64,000 nucleotides of DNA from Geodermatophilus sp. YIM 151500 (GCF_025716945.1 NZ_JAOVZT010000001.1:702678-766677), one strand, 5' to 3'; positions 24,612 through 33,983 are shown, counted from the first letter of the stretch. The notes: generated by a model not told the origin, from the letters alone. Numbers and translations are program-made.

Positions 24612-26111
24612 TCAGACGGGGGCGCCCCGGCCGGCGTCCGAGCCCGCGGCGCCCACGCGCCTCCCGCACCACCGCGCGGTGGCCGACACCGCGGCTGCGG
24701 CCACGTCCTCGCCGTCCTCCGCGGCCCAGGCGACGTACCCGTCGGGACGGACGAGGAGCACCGCGGGGAACCGCTGCGGTGCCGGGCCGCCGCAGCGGAC
24801 GGTCCGCACCGCGGTCGAGGCGTCCGCGACCGACCGCGCGGCAGTGCCCGCGCCGGTCCGGTCGACCAGGAGGAACCGGCCGTCCCGGAGCAGCTCGTTG
24901 ACGCGCCCGTCCGCACAGGCCAGGTCCGGCATGCGCCGTCCGGTCCAAGGGTGCTCGCCGCGCCGGCGCGGGTACGCCAGGCCGATTCCCGTGAGCCGCC
25001 CGACCAGCTCGCGTCGCGCGGGCCCCACGCGCAGCAGCGTGCGGATGGCCATCCGGCGCGCGGCGCGGCCCACCGCCGAGCGCCCGAGGACCAGGCGGTT
25101 GAAGCCGTCGGTCAGGGCGAGCACCTGGGCGCCCACCGGGTGCCGCTCCGCCTCGTAGCTGTCGAGCAGCCACGCCCCGGCGCCGTCCCGGACGACGGCG
25201 GCGAGCTTCCACCCGAGGTTCATCGCATCCTGGATGCCGGTGTTCATGCCCTGGCCGCCCAGCGGTGAGTGGACGTGCGCGGCGTCGCCGGCGAGGAAGG
25301 CCCGCCCGACGCGGTAGCGGCGGGCCTGCCGGCGCTCGCTGAGGAACCGGGAGCTCCACCGCTGCTCGCCCATCCCGAAGTCGGTCCCCGCGATCCTCGT
25401 GACGCTGTCGCGCATCTCCTCCGCCGGCAGGGGGACGTCGAGGGGTACGCGGTCGCGCCGCCGGTCCCACGCGATGGCCCGGAACCACCCGTCGCCGAAC
25501 GGGATGACCAGGACGACGCCCTCCGGGCCGGCGGCGGCGAACAGGGTCTCCGACGGGGGCCGGTCGAGCCGGACGTCGGCGAGCATGATGTGCGTCTCGT
25601 ACTGGCTGCCGACGAAGTCGACGCCGAGCAGCCGGCGGACCGTGCTGTGCGCGCCGTCGCAGCCGACGACGAAGGCCGCCTCCTCCGTGCGGCCCGAGGA
25701 GACGTCGACCAGCACCCGGTCGGTGTCCTGACGCAGGCCGATGACCCGCACGCCGCGGGCGAACTCGACGCCGAGCGCGCGGGCGCGGTCCTCCAGCACG
25801 TGCTCGGTCGCGCTCTGGGGCGCCATGAGGATCAGGGGGAAGCGGCTGTCGAGGGTGCGCAGGTCGACCACGGCACCCGGCGCGGGCTGGACCTCCTGCA
25901 CCGGGTGCCCGCGGGCGAGCAGCTCGTCGGCGAGGCCGCGGGCGTCCAGCACCTCGAGCGTGCGGGCGTGCACGGCGAAGGCCCGGGTGATGTTCGGCTG
26001 CTCGCTGCGCTGCTCGGCCACCCGGCAGCGCACCCCGCGCAGCGCGAGCTCGCAGGCCAGCATGAGGCCGGTCGGGCCGGCACCCACGACGAGGACGTCG
26101 GTCTCGCTCAT
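24612..26111 (-). CDS. FAD-dependent aromatic hydroxylase-like monooxygenase
   Basis: A 499-residue group A flavin monooxygenase. The FAD fold is VLVVGAGPTGLMLACELALRG at the N-terminus, the FAD/NADPH motif is VGCDGAHSTVRRLLGV near 155, and the pyrophosphate motif is FLAGDAAHVHSPLGGQGMNTGIQDAMNLGWKLA near 280. This is the PheA/TfdB/polyketide-hydroxylase class, which hydroxylates phenols or polyketide aromatics using NAD(P)H and O2. A thioredoxin-like C-terminal segment is present but short. The start ATG 26111 is preceded by aggaaggga. It is tail to tail with the broken LuxR-type gene, 18 bp apart, and may once have been linked to it in function. The substrate is unknown. Confidence 0.85.
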   Translation of the reverse strand: MSETDVLVVGAGPTGLMLACELALRGVRCRVAEQRSEQPNITRAFAVHARTLEVLDARGLADELLARGHPVQEVQPAPGAVVDLRTLDSRFPLILMAPQSATEHVLEDRARALGVEFARGVRVIGLRQDTDRVLVDVSSGRTEEAAFVVGCDGAHSTVRRLLGVDFVGSQYETHIMLADVRLDRPPSETLFAAAGPEGVVLVIPFGDGWFRAIAWDRRRDRVPLDVPLPAEEMRDSVTRIAGTDFGMGEQRWSSRFLSERRQARRYRVGRAFLAGDAAHVHSPLGGQGMNTGIQDAMNLGWKLAAVVRDGAGAWLLDSYEAERHPVGAQVLALTDGFNRLVLGRSAVGRAARRMAIRTLLRVGPARRELVGRLTGIGLAYPRRRGEHPWTGRRMPDLACADGRVNELLRDGRFLLVDRTGAGTAARSVADASTAVRTVRCGGPAPQRFPAVLLVRPDGYVAWAAEDGEDVAAAAVSATARWCGRRVGAAGSDAGRGAPV

Positions 26112-26315
26112 GTCGCTGTCCCTTCCTGGGCGGGCTGGCCGCCGGCGGACGACGCCGGACCGGACGGGACCGGCGGCACGCGCCGACCACTGTCGACCCG
26201 CACGGGCGACCGCGGGGGCGGATCGTGCGCGCGGTCCGCACCGTTGCCGTCGGGCAGCCCGCCGGCCGGCGGCTGCCCGCTGGTCACGCCGCCGCGCCGC
26301 TCGCAACCGGTCTGC

Positions 26316-26657
26316 TCAGGCCCGGGCGGGCGCTCGGAAGTGCTCGCCGATCCGGTGGCGTCCGCGGCTCGGAGCCACGAAGTCGTGCGTGAAGGCAGCG
26401 GTCCCGAACTGCACGAACTCCCCCACGTGGGGATTCACCGGGCGCAGCGCCCAGGCGGCGGCGAACAGCAGCGCCGGAGGCACGTGCACGATGCGGGCCT
26501 CCCGACCCACCGCCCGGAAGGCGAGCCGGACGATGTCCTCGCGGGAGAGGGTCTCCGGACCGCCCGCCTCGATGGATGTGCCGGAGGGTGCCCCGAGGGC
26601 CTCGGCGCACGCCGCGGCGGCGTCCGCGGGGTGGATGGGGTTGGTGAGTCGCTCGCC
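26316..26657 (-). pseudogene. C-terminal remnant of an NAD(P)-binding epimerase/NmrA-like protein
   Basis: On the minus strand, about 113 codons match the end of actinobacterial SDR a-type proteins: GERLTNPIHPADAAAACAEAL, GGPETLSREDIVRLAFRAVG, VHVPPALLFAAAWALRPVNPHVGEF, then a normal stop at 26316. The N-terminal nucleotide-binding half is absent. Upstream, the sequence abruptly becomes part of an oppositely oriented gene. It cannot encode a working enzyme. Confidence 0.75.
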
Positions 26658-26675
26658 CGGTCGGGCTACGCCGAC

Positions 26676-27068
26676 CTCCACCGGTTCGGCATCGAACGGC
26701 GGCGCGCCGACCACCTGATGCACGCCGCGCAGGCGGCTCGCCGACTCGCCGCGTCGGCCGACGGCGACGCCGACCGGGCGCTGCCGGCGCTCCGGTCGGT
26801 CCGGGGGGTGGGCCCGTGGACCGCCGGCTGCCTGGCCACCTACACCTGGGGTGACCGGGACGCTGTCGTCGTCGGGGACGACGGGCTGCCCTCGGTCGTC
26901 GGCTGGGTGCTGGCTCGGGAGCCGGGGTGCGACGACGGCCGGATGCTGGAGCTGCTCGAGCCGTACCGGCCGCACCGCGCGCGGGTGATCCGGTTGGCCC
27001 TGCGCAGCGGTCTGCGCCCACCCCGTCGTGCTCCGCGGGGCGGACGTCACGACATCCGGCGCCGCTGA
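26676..27068 (+). pseudogene. C-terminal remnant of a HhH-GPD DNA glycosylase (AlkA-like)
   Basis: About 130 codons, from LHRFGIERRRADHLM to the stop at 27068, match the C-terminal half of DNA-3-methyladenine glycosylase 2. The helix-hairpin-helix RGVGPWTAGCLATYTWGDRDAVVVGDDGLP carries the catalytic-region Asp, and LELLEPYRPHRARVIRL is the family end. The first roughly 150 residues are missing and no start codon with a ribosome site precedes it. Joined head to head with the epimerase remnant, it marks a deletion endpoint. Confidence 0.78.
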
Positions 27069-27285
27069 CGGCGGCCGGTCGCCCGCGGCCACGCGGATCG
27101 ACACTTCCTTCCACGGACCCGAGGCGGTGCCGCGTCCATGGTGTTCATGAACGACGGCGTGTAGCTTCGGGCAGCGCTGTCGACGCCGCTGCGAGCGCTC
27201 CGGCTACCGAGGTGAACGTCGGCATCAGGCGCCGAGATCAGGCGAATGGGCGACTCACCTCCACCCGAAGACCGCGGGAGCCCGC

Positions 27286-28974
27286 ATGATCCGTCCCGAG
27301 CTGCCGCGCGGCCGCGTCCGCGTCGGACTCGCCACCATCGCCACGGCAGCGCTGAGCGCGCCCCTCCTCGCGCTGCCCGCCCACGCCGCTCCGTCGGCGA
27401 GCCCCTCCGCCGCTTCCGCGACCGGCGTGACCTGGGTGGACTGCCGGGACGGCTTCGAATGCGCGCGGGTGCCGGCCCCGCTGGACCACGGCGACCCGGA
27501 CGGCGACCAGATCGGCATCTCGGTGATCCGGCTCCCCGCGGGAGCGCCCGAGCAGCGCATCGGCTCGCTGATGCTCAACCCGGGTGGCCCGGGCGGATCC
27601 GGCGTCGACTTCGTCCGCGCCGTGGCCAAGGTCCTGCCGCTGGAGCTGCGGTCGCGTTTCGACATCGTCGGGTTCGACCCCCGCGGGATCAACCTCAGCA
27701 CGCCGCTGCGCTGCTTCGACACCTTCGAGCAGGCGATCACGCTCCTGCCGCCGTTCCCGTACCCGGACACCCCGGCCGAGGAGCGGGACCTGCGGGTGTC
27801 CGACGACGAACTGGCTGCCGCGTGTGCCCGCAACGGCGGCGCCATCCTCGACCACATGTCCACCGCCGACGTGGCCCGCGACATGGACCTGCTGCGGGAG
27901 GCGTTCGGCGACGAGAAGGTGAACTACCTCGGCTTCTCCTACGGCTCGGTGCTCGGCCAGCACTACGCCAACTTGTTCCCGTCGCGGGTCGGGGCCCTCG
28001 TCATCGACGGCGTGATCGACCCGGTCGCGTGGACCACGGGCCAGGGCGAGGAAGCCGGGACCACCCCGATCGGCACCCGCATCGGCAGCGCCGACGGCGC
28101 CGCGCGCAGCCTCGAGGAGTTCTTCCGGCTGTGCGACGAGGCCGGTGCGGAGTGCGCCTTCTCCGGGGACGCGAGCGGGCGGTACGCGGCCCTGGGCGAG
28201 CGGCTGCGCGGACACCCGGTCACCATCACCGACCCGGTCACCGGCGGGACGTTCACGATCACCTACAACGACCTGATCGCCGTCACGGTGGGTGCGCTGT
28301 ACGCCCCGTTCATCTGGCCCGACCTCGCGTTCCTGCTCGCCGACCTCGAGCAGCTGCTCTCCCCGGCCGAGCTGGGGCACCGCGTGGCCGCGCTCCGCTC
28401 AGGCCTGGGGTTGGACGGCGCGGCGCAGGAGGAGTACCCGAACGTCGTGGAGGGCCCGCCCGGCGTCGCCTGCTCCGACAGCCTGAACCCGGCGTCCTTC
28501 TCGGCGTGGCAGTCGGCCGCCGACAGCGCCGAGGCCCGGTTCGGCCGGTTCGGCCGGTTGTGGAACTGGGCCAACAGCACATGCCGGTCGTGGCCGACCT
28601 CCGCCGGGCAGGACCGTTACCCGGGTCCGTGGACGGCGGAGACCTCGTCGCCCGTGCTGGTCGTCGGCAACCACTTCGACCCGGCGACCCCCTACCACGG
28701 GGCGGTGGCGGCCTCGGAACTGCTGCCCAACTCGCGGTTGCTGTCCTATGCGGGCTGGGGGCACACCGCGACCTTCGCCGCCGGCAACTTCTGCGTGGAC
28801 AGCCATGTCACCGCGTACCTGGTGACCGGTGCGCTGCCCGCCGAAGGCACCGTCTGCGAGCCCGAGGGGTCACCGTTCGGACCGACATCGGCGGCAGCGG
28901 CCGAGGTCACGGCCGCCGCCCTGCACGCGGTGGCACTTCCCCAGGCGGTACGTCGCGCACTGCACGCCCGCTGA
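27286..28974 (+). CDS. Secreted alpha/beta hydrolase, TAP-like peptidase
   Basis: A 562-residue exported hydrolase similar to Streptomyces tripeptidyl aminopeptidases. It has a signal peptide (basic start, hydrophobic core LATIATAALSAPLLALPAHA, likely cleavage after AHA near residue 34). Motifs are the oxyanion segment NPGGPGGSG, the nucleophile elbow GFSYGSVLG (Ser near 217), Asp in VVGNHFDPATPY, and His in YAGWGHTATF. The C-terminal TAP-like domain contains the last two. It probably trims N-terminal peptides or cleaves esters outside the cell. The start ATG 27286 has cgggag upstream. The 217-bp region before it is non-coding. Confidence 0.88.
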   Translation: MIRPELPRGRVRVGLATIATAALSAPLLALPAHAAPSASPSAASATGVTWVDCRDGFECARVPAPLDHGDPDGDQIGISVIRLPAGAPEQRIGSLMLNPGGPGGSGVDFVRAVAKVLPLELRSRFDIVGFDPRGINLSTPLRCFDTFEQAITLLPPFPYPDTPAEERDLRVSDDELAAACARNGGAILDHMSTADVARDMDLLREAFGDEKVNYLGFSYGSVLGQHYANLFPSRVGALVIDGVIDPVAWTTGQGEEAGTTPIGTRIGSADGAARSLEEFFRLCDEAGAECAFSGDASGRYAALGERLRGHPVTITDPVTGGTFTITYNDLIAVTVGALYAPFIWPDLAFLLADLEQLLSPAELGHRVAALRSGLGLDGAAQEEYPNVVEGPPGVACSDSLNPASFSAWQSAADSAEARFGRFGRLWNWANSTCRSWPTSAGQDRYPGPWTAETSSPVLVVGNHFDPATPYHGAVAASELLPNSRLLSYAGWGHTATFAAGNFCVDSHVTAYLVTGALPAEGTVCEPEGSPFGPTSAAAAEVTAAALHAVALPQAVRRALHAR

Positions 28975-28985
28975 GCCCCCCAGGC

Positions 28986-30743
28986 TCACACCGTCGCCGG
29001 CCCGGGGGCGGAGGGCCCCGGGCCGGCGGGCCCCGCGCCGGTGACGACCTCGGGGGTCAGCTCGCGGTCACGCGACGAGGTCCGGCAGGGTCCGGCACCG
29101 TCGGCGCGGGCGGGGCATGCGAGCAGGTCGAGGCGTGGCCAGGGGGCCAGGTCCCGCTGCATCTGCCGGTCGTGGGTGGCGACGACGACCGCCGCCTCCG
29201 TGGCGTGCAGCGCGTCGGTGAGCTCGTCGACCAGCGCGATCGACAGGTGGTTGGTCGGCTCGTCCAGCAGCAGCACGTGCGGCCTCGCGGCCAGCGCCGT
29301 CGCCAGGTCCAGCCGCCGTCGCTGGCCCATCGACAGCTCCCGCACCGGCCGATGCAGATCGGACGGCCGGAACAGGCCGAGCCCGGACAGCTCGACCGTC
29401 TCGCCCTCGGCCACGGCCCCGGCGCGCACCAGCGCCCGCACGTGCGCGGCGAAGGCCTCCGCCGCCGAGGCCGCGTCGGCCCGCGGCGACTCCTGGCGGA
29501 GCAGCCGCGCCCGGGTCGTGCGGCCGCGGCGGACCTGGCCCCGGTCGGGCGCCAGCTCGCCGATCAGCACGGACAGCAGGGTGGACTTGCCGGCCCCGTT
29601 CGGACCGGCGATCACCAGCCGGGACCCGGACTCGATCACCACCGACACCGGGTGCCGCATCCGCCCGGTGACCAGCACGTCGTCGGCGACGACCAGCGGC
29701 ACTCCCGGCCGGGCCGGCAGGTCGGGCATCCGGAACCGCAGCGGCGGCTGCGGCGCGGTCACCGCGTGCCGCTGCAGCTCGTCCTGCCGGCGGTGCACCG
29801 CACGCACCAGCGCGGGCGCGCGGGTGGCCCGCTGGTGTTTGCCGGTGCCCTTGTCCGGCCGCCAGCCGGTCACCAGCCGGTCCTGCGCCCGGGACAGGTC
29901 CTGCGTGAGTCGGGCGACCTCGGCCTGCTGCTGCTCGTACTCCACCTCCCAGCGCGCCAGCTCCGCGCGGCGCCCGGCCCGGTAGCCGGCGAAGCCGTCG
30001 CCGTAGGCGCGGGGGCGGCCGTCCCGGCCGGGGTCGAGATCCAGGATCGACGTGGCCACCTCGGTCAGCAGGGCCCGGTCGTGGCTGACCACGACCACCC
30101 CGCCGGGATGCGACCGCAGCCGGGCGGTGAGGAACTCCAGCCCGGCAGCGTCCAGGTGGTTCGTCGGTTCGTCGAGCAGCAGGAAGTCGTGCCCCGCGCC
30201 GAGCAGGCACGCGAGCCGCACCCGGTACCGCTGCCCGACCGACAGCTCGCGCAGCGGGCGGGACCGGTCGGTTACCGCACCCAGGCTCTCCAGCGCCACG
30301 TCGACGCGACGGTCGGCGTCCCAGGCGTCGAGGGCCTCCGCCGCCTCGAGGGCGGCCGCGAACTGGCGCTCCGCGCCGGGCGCGCCGTCGGCCAGGGCCG
30401 CGGTGCTCGCCTCCAGCGCGTGGAGCGCCGCCCGTGCGCCGGCGAGTTCCTGCGCCACCGCGCCGCCGACGGTGGCGCCGACCTCGACCGGCATCTCCTG
30501 CTCGACCACGCCGAGCGTGCCGATGCGGTGCACCGCGCCGCTGTCGGGCGCCAGCGTTCCGGCCAGGATCTGCAGCAGGGTGGACTTGCCGCGGCCGTTC
30601 TCGCCGACGACGCCCCACCGGGACCCCGGCGACACCGCCAGCGACACGCCGTCGAGCACGGCGCGGCCGGACCGCACGATGCGGACGTCGGCGGCGGACA
30701 GCTGGGCCCGCGCACGCGCGGGTGGGGGGATGGTGGTGACCAC
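28986..30743 (-). CDS. ABC-F ATPase, probable ribosome-protection factor
   Basis: A 585-residue protein with two ABC cassettes and no membrane helices. Cassette 1 has GENGRGKST, LSVGQ and LLLDEPTNHLD; cassette 2 has GPNGAGKST, LSMGQ and LLLDEPTNHLS, with both catalytic glutamates kept. The inter-cassette linker (about residues 235-320) is helical and charged (EYEQQQAEVARLTQDLSRAQ). Such proteins displace antibiotics from the ribosome or act as translation factors; the resistance branch is suggested by the leader arrangement. I choose GTG 30743, with ggagga six bases upstream, rather than the start nine codons earlier. The ribosome site can be hidden in a hairpin. Confidence 0.88.
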   Translation of the reverse strand: MVTTIPPPARARAQLSAADVRIVRSGRAVLDGVSLAVSPGSRWGVVGENGRGKSTLLQILAGTLAPDSGAVHRIGTLGVVEQEMPVEVGATVGGAVAQELAGARAALHALEASTAALADGAPGAERQFAAALEAAEALDAWDADRRVDVALESLGAVTDRSRPLRELSVGQRYRVRLACLLGAGHDFLLLDEPTNHLDAAGLEFLTARLRSHPGGVVVVSHDRALLTEVATSILDLDPGRDGRPRAYGDGFAGYRAGRRAELARWEVEYEQQQAEVARLTQDLSRAQDRLVTGWRPDKGTGKHQRATRAPALVRAVHRRQDELQRHAVTAPQPPLRFRMPDLPARPGVPLVVADDVLVTGRMRHPVSVVIESGSRLVIAGPNGAGKSTLLSVLIGELAPDRGQVRRGRTTRARLLRQESPRADAASAAEAFAAHVRALVRAGAVAEGETVELSGLGLFRPSDLHRPVRELSMGQRRRLDLATALAARPHVLLLDEPTNHLSIALVDELTDALHATEAAVVVATHDRQMQRDLAPWPRLDLLACPARADGAGPCRTSSRDRELTPEVVTGAGPAGPGPSAPGPATV

Positions 30744-30749
30744 GCTCGT

Positions 30750-30763
30750 CCTCCGGACGGAGG
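30750..30763 (-). promoter_or_regulatory. Hairpin that masks the ABC-F ribosome-binding site
   Basis: On the minus strand, CCTCC-GTCC-GGAGG places the Shine-Dalgarno GGAGG in the right arm of a 5-bp, 4-nt-loop hairpin, six bases before the GTG start. A further imperfect 10-bp stem with a UUUC loop lies upstream at 30831-30854. Confidence 0.6.
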
Positions 30764-30830
30764 CACGCACCCGCTCCGGAATCCGGGCGGGGAGTGCCCT
30801 TCGCTGCTGACCGGGCAGTCGCCAGGCCGA

Positions 30831-30854
30831 TCCGCGGCGCGAAAGCGCGGCGGA
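30831..30854 (-). promoter_or_regulatory. Imperfect hairpin in the ABC-F leader
   Basis: The arms at 30831-30840 and 30845-30854 pair over ten positions with one mismatch around a four-base loop. It lies between the 11-residue upstream ORF and the masked ribosome site, where an attenuator stem is expected. Confidence 0.5.
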
Positions 30855-30870
30855 CCGTCCGGAGGTCGGC

Positions 30871-30906
30871 TCAGAGGAAGAGCAGCGGGGTCACGGGACC
30901 GACCAT
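30871..30906 (-). CDS. Candidate 11-residue leader peptide upstream of ABC-F
   Basis: The sequence ATG...TGA encodes MVGPVTPLLFL. It lies 127 bases before the ABC-F start, in the position of the short regulatory ORFs that precede many antibiotic-responsive ABC-F and erm genes. No ribosome site is evident, so it may begin a leaderless transcript. The proline and leucine-rich end could stall a drug-bound ribosome. Expression is unproven. Confidence 0.45.
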   Translation of the reverse strand: MVGPVTPLLFL

Positions 30907-31115
30907 AGCAGCGTGTCGAGCCCGGCTCGGGACGTCGCGGAACACTCGCCGGCGGCTACGTCTCGGACGTCGAGACCCCGTGGCAGGGTGGCGCGTTCAG
31001 CAGTGCCGCCGATCCGGGCCGTGCATGTCCTCGCACGGCGCGACGCGGTGCGATGTCGACGAGCCCGCCGGGACATCCCGCGAGGATCCGCAGGACGCCC
31101 CGGCGAGCCCCGACA

Positions 31116-33983
31116 TCAGCTGCAGCCGCTGGTGGAGCCGCAGCCCTCGCAGACGTAGCAGCTGCCGGCCGGGCGCATCTTCGTGCCGCAGGTCATGCAC
31201 AGCGGCGCGTCGGTGGCCGTGCCGGTGACCAGCTCGAGGAGCTCGGCCGAGGAGTGGGCCTCCTTGACCGGCTTGTCGGCCTTGGGCTCGGGCCTGGCCG
31301 GGGCCTCGGTCGGCGCCGACCCGCGCAGCGCCTCCAGGTCGACCTCCTCCTCCTCGACGACCGTGCCGGTCGACGCGGAGGTGCCGTAGCCGGCCACCTG
31401 GGCGGCCCGCTCCTCGGCGGTGAAGATGCCGAGCGTCGCCCGCTTCTCCACCGGCAGGTGGTCGAGCGCCAGGCGGCGGAAGATGTAGTCCATCACCGAC
31501 TGGGCGATCCGGATGTCCGGGTCGTCGGTCATGCCGGCCGGCTCGAACCGCATGTTGGTGAACTTCTGGATGTAGGTCTCCAGCGGCACACCGTGCTGCA
31601 GCGCGATCGACAGCGAGATGGAGAAGGCGTCCATCACGCCGGCCAGGGTCGAGCCCTGCTTGCCGAGCTTGAGGAACACCTCGCCGAGGCTGCCGTCCTC
31701 GTACATGCCCGCGGTCATGTAGCCCTCGGCGCCGGCCACGCTGAACGACGTCGTCACGCTGGTCCGCTTCTTCGGCAGCCGCTTGCGCACCGGGTGCGAC
31801 AGCGCGGTCGGCGCGGCGGACGCCCCACCGGCTGCCTTCGCGTCGGCCTTCTTGGCCTTCGCGTCGGACAGCGGCTGGCCGACCTTGCAGTTGTCGCGGT
31901 AGATCGCCAGCGCCTTGAGGCCGAGCTTCCAACCCTGGAAGTAGATGTTCTCGACGTCCTCGACGGTGGCCGACTCCGGCATGTTGACCGTCTTGCTGAT
32001 CGCCCCGGAGATGAACGGCTGCACCGCGGCCATCATCCGCACGTGGCCCATCGGCGAGATGGCCCGCTCCCCCATCGCGCAGTCGAACACCTCGTAGTGC
32101 TCCGGGCGCAGGCTCGGCGCGTCGACGACGTGCCCGTGCTCGGCGATGTACTCGACGATCGCCTCGATCTGCTCGCCCTGGTAGCCCAGGCTCTTGAGCG
32201 CCCGCGGCACGGTCTGGTTGACGATCTGCATGGACCCGCCGCCGACCAGCTTCTTGTACTTGACCAGCGAGAAGTCCGGCTCGATGCCGGTCGTGTCGCA
32301 GTCCATCATGAAACCGATGGTCCCGGTGGGGGCCAGCACGGAGGCCTGCGCGTTGCGCCAGCCGTTCTCGGCGCCGATCTCGAGGCACTCCTGCCACTGC
32401 GCGGTCGCGGCCTTTAGCACGTCGGCATCGTCCGCGGCGACCGGCCGGATCGCGTCGTTGGCCGCAGCGTGCTTGCGCATCACCCGGGCGTGCGCGTCGG
32501 CGTTGCGGGCGAAGCCGTCGTACGGGCCGACGATGCCGGCCAGCTCGGCCGACCGGCGGTAGGCGGTGCCGGTCATCAGCGAGGTGATCGCCGCGGCCAG
32601 GGTCTGGCCGCCGCGCGAGTCGTAGGCGTGCCCGGTGGCCATGAGCAGCGCCCCGAGGTTGGCGTAGCCGATGCCCAGCTGGCGGTAGGCCCGGGTGGTC
32701 TCGCCGATGGGCTCGGTCGGGAAGTCGGCGAAGCAGATGGAGATGTCCATCGCCGTGATGACCAGCTCGACGGCCTTGACGAAGGTCTTCGCGTCGAACG
32801 TGCCGTCGTCCTTGAGGAACTTGAGCAGGTTCAGCGAGGCCAGGTTGCACGAGCTGTTGTCGAGGCTCATGTACTCCGAGCACGGGTTGGATGCGTTGAT
32901 CCGGCCGGTCTCGGGGTTGGTGTGCCAGTCGTTGATCGTGTCGTCGTACTGGATGCCGGGGTCGGCGCACTCCCACGCGGCCTGGGTGACCTTGCGGAAG
33001 AGGCTCTTCGCGTCGACGGTCTCGATGACCGAGCCGTCGAGGCGGGCGCGCAGGCCGAACTCCGCGGCGTCCTCCACCGCGCGCATGAACTCGTCGGAGA
33101 CACGGACCGAGTTGTTGGCGTTCTGGTACTGGACGCTGGTGATGTCCTTGCCGCCGAGGTCCATGTCGTAGCCGGCGTCGCGCAACGCGCGGATCTTGTC
33201 CTCCTCGCGCGCCTTGGTCTCGATGAACTCCTCGATGTCGGGGTGGTCGATGTCGAGGACGACCATCTTCGCCGCCCGCCGGGTGGCGCCGCCGGACTTG
33301 ATCGTCCCGGCGGAGGCGTCGGCGCCGCGCATGAAGCTGACCGGGCCGGACGCGGTGCCTCCGGAGGAGAGCAGCTCCTTGGACGAGCGGATCCGGGAGA
33401 GGTTCAGGCCGGCGCCGGAGCCGCCCTTGAAGATCAGCCCCTCCTCCCGGTACCAGTTGAGGATCGAGTCCATGGTGTCGTCGACGGCGAGGATGAAGCA
33501 GGCGCTGACCTGCTGCGGCGCGCTCGTGCCGACGTTGAACCACACGGGGCTGTTGAAGCTGAAGTACTGGTGCAGCAGCATCCAGGCCAGCTCGTGCTCG
33601 AAGATCTCCGCGTCACCCTCGGTGGCGAAGTAGCCGTACTCGCGCCCGGCCTGCCCGTAGGCGAGCACCACCCGGTCGATCAGCTGGCGCAGGCTGTTCT
33701 CCCGCTGGGGCGTGCCGACGGCGCCGCGGAAGTACTTCGTGGTGACGATGTTGGTGGCGTTGATGCTCCACTCGGCGGGGAACTCCACGCCGCGTTGCTC
33801 GAAGTTGATCGAGCCGTCGCGCCAGTTCGTCATGACGACGTCCCGCCGCTCCCAGGCGACCTCGTCGTACGGGTGCACCCCGGCGGTCGTGAAGACCCGC
33901 TTGACCTTCAGGCCCTTCCCCCGGGTCGGCGCCTTGGTGGCCCGCCGCGTGCGGCCCGTCAGGCGATCCTCGGTCTCGGTCAC
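31116..33983 (-). CDS. nrdJ: Adenosylcobalamin-dependent (class II) ribonucleoside-diphosphate reductase
   Basis: A 955-residue enzyme that makes deoxyribonucleotides using a coenzyme B12 radical. Active-site cysteines are visible: Cys162 (QQVSACFILAVDD), Cys368 in NPCSE and Cys379 (NSSCNLASLNL). The GTIGFMMDCDTTGIEPDFSL and NMRFEPAGMTDDPDIR segments are typical of NrdJ. The C-terminus ends in a zinc-ribbon-like CMTCGTKMRPAGSCYVCEGCG with the redox cysteines. The start is GTG 33983, with gagggagag upstream. It lies directly downstream of nrdR on the same strand, 90 bp apart. No intein is present. Length is normal for actinobacteria. Confidence 0.95.
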   Translation of the reverse strand: MTETEDRLTGRTRRATKAPTRGKGLKVKRVFTTAGVHPYDEVAWERRDVVMTNWRDGSINFEQRGVEFPAEWSINATNIVTTKYFRGAVGTPQRENSLRQLIDRVVLAYGQAGREYGYFATEGDAEIFEHELAWMLLHQYFSFNSPVWFNVGTSAPQQVSACFILAVDDTMDSILNWYREEGLIFKGGSGAGLNLSRIRSSKELLSSGGTASGPVSFMRGADASAGTIKSGGATRRAAKMVVLDIDHPDIEEFIETKAREEDKIRALRDAGYDMDLGGKDITSVQYQNANNSVRVSDEFMRAVEDAAEFGLRARLDGSVIETVDAKSLFRKVTQAAWECADPGIQYDDTINDWHTNPETGRINASNPCSEYMSLDNSSCNLASLNLLKFLKDDGTFDAKTFVKAVELVITAMDISICFADFPTEPIGETTRAYRQLGIGYANLGALLMATGHAYDSRGGQTLAAAITSLMTGTAYRRSAELAGIVGPYDGFARNADAHARVMRKHAAANDAIRPVAADDADVLKAATAQWQECLEIGAENGWRNAQASVLAPTGTIGFMMDCDTTGIEPDFSLVKYKKLVGGGSMQIVNQTVPRALKSLGYQGEQIEAIVEYIAEHGHVVDAPSLRPEHYEVFDCAMGERAISPMGHVRMMAAVQPFISGAISKTVNMPESATVEDVENIYFQGWKLGLKALAIYRDNCKVGQPLSDAKAKKADAKAAGGASAAPTALSHPVRKRLPKKRTSVTTSFSVAGAEGYMTAGMYEDGSLGEVFLKLGKQGSTLAGVMDAFSISLSIALQHGVPLETYIQKFTNMRFEPAGMTDDPDIRIAQSVMDYIFRRLALDHLPVEKRATLGIFTAEERAAQVAGYGTSASTGTVVEEEEVDLEALRGSAPTEAPARPEPKADKPVKEAHSSAELLELVTGTATDAPLCMTCGTKMRPAGSCYVCEGCGSTSGCS

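Noticed and set aside
27246-30908. A 1220-codon frame spanning the TAP-like peptidase and antisense to the ABC-F gene
   Set aside because: It has no recognisable domain; the opposing frames are classical hydrolase and ABC-F sequences.
31116-33983. Intein in nrdJ or recA
   Set aside because: Both proteins have normal length and uninterrupted active-site blocks.
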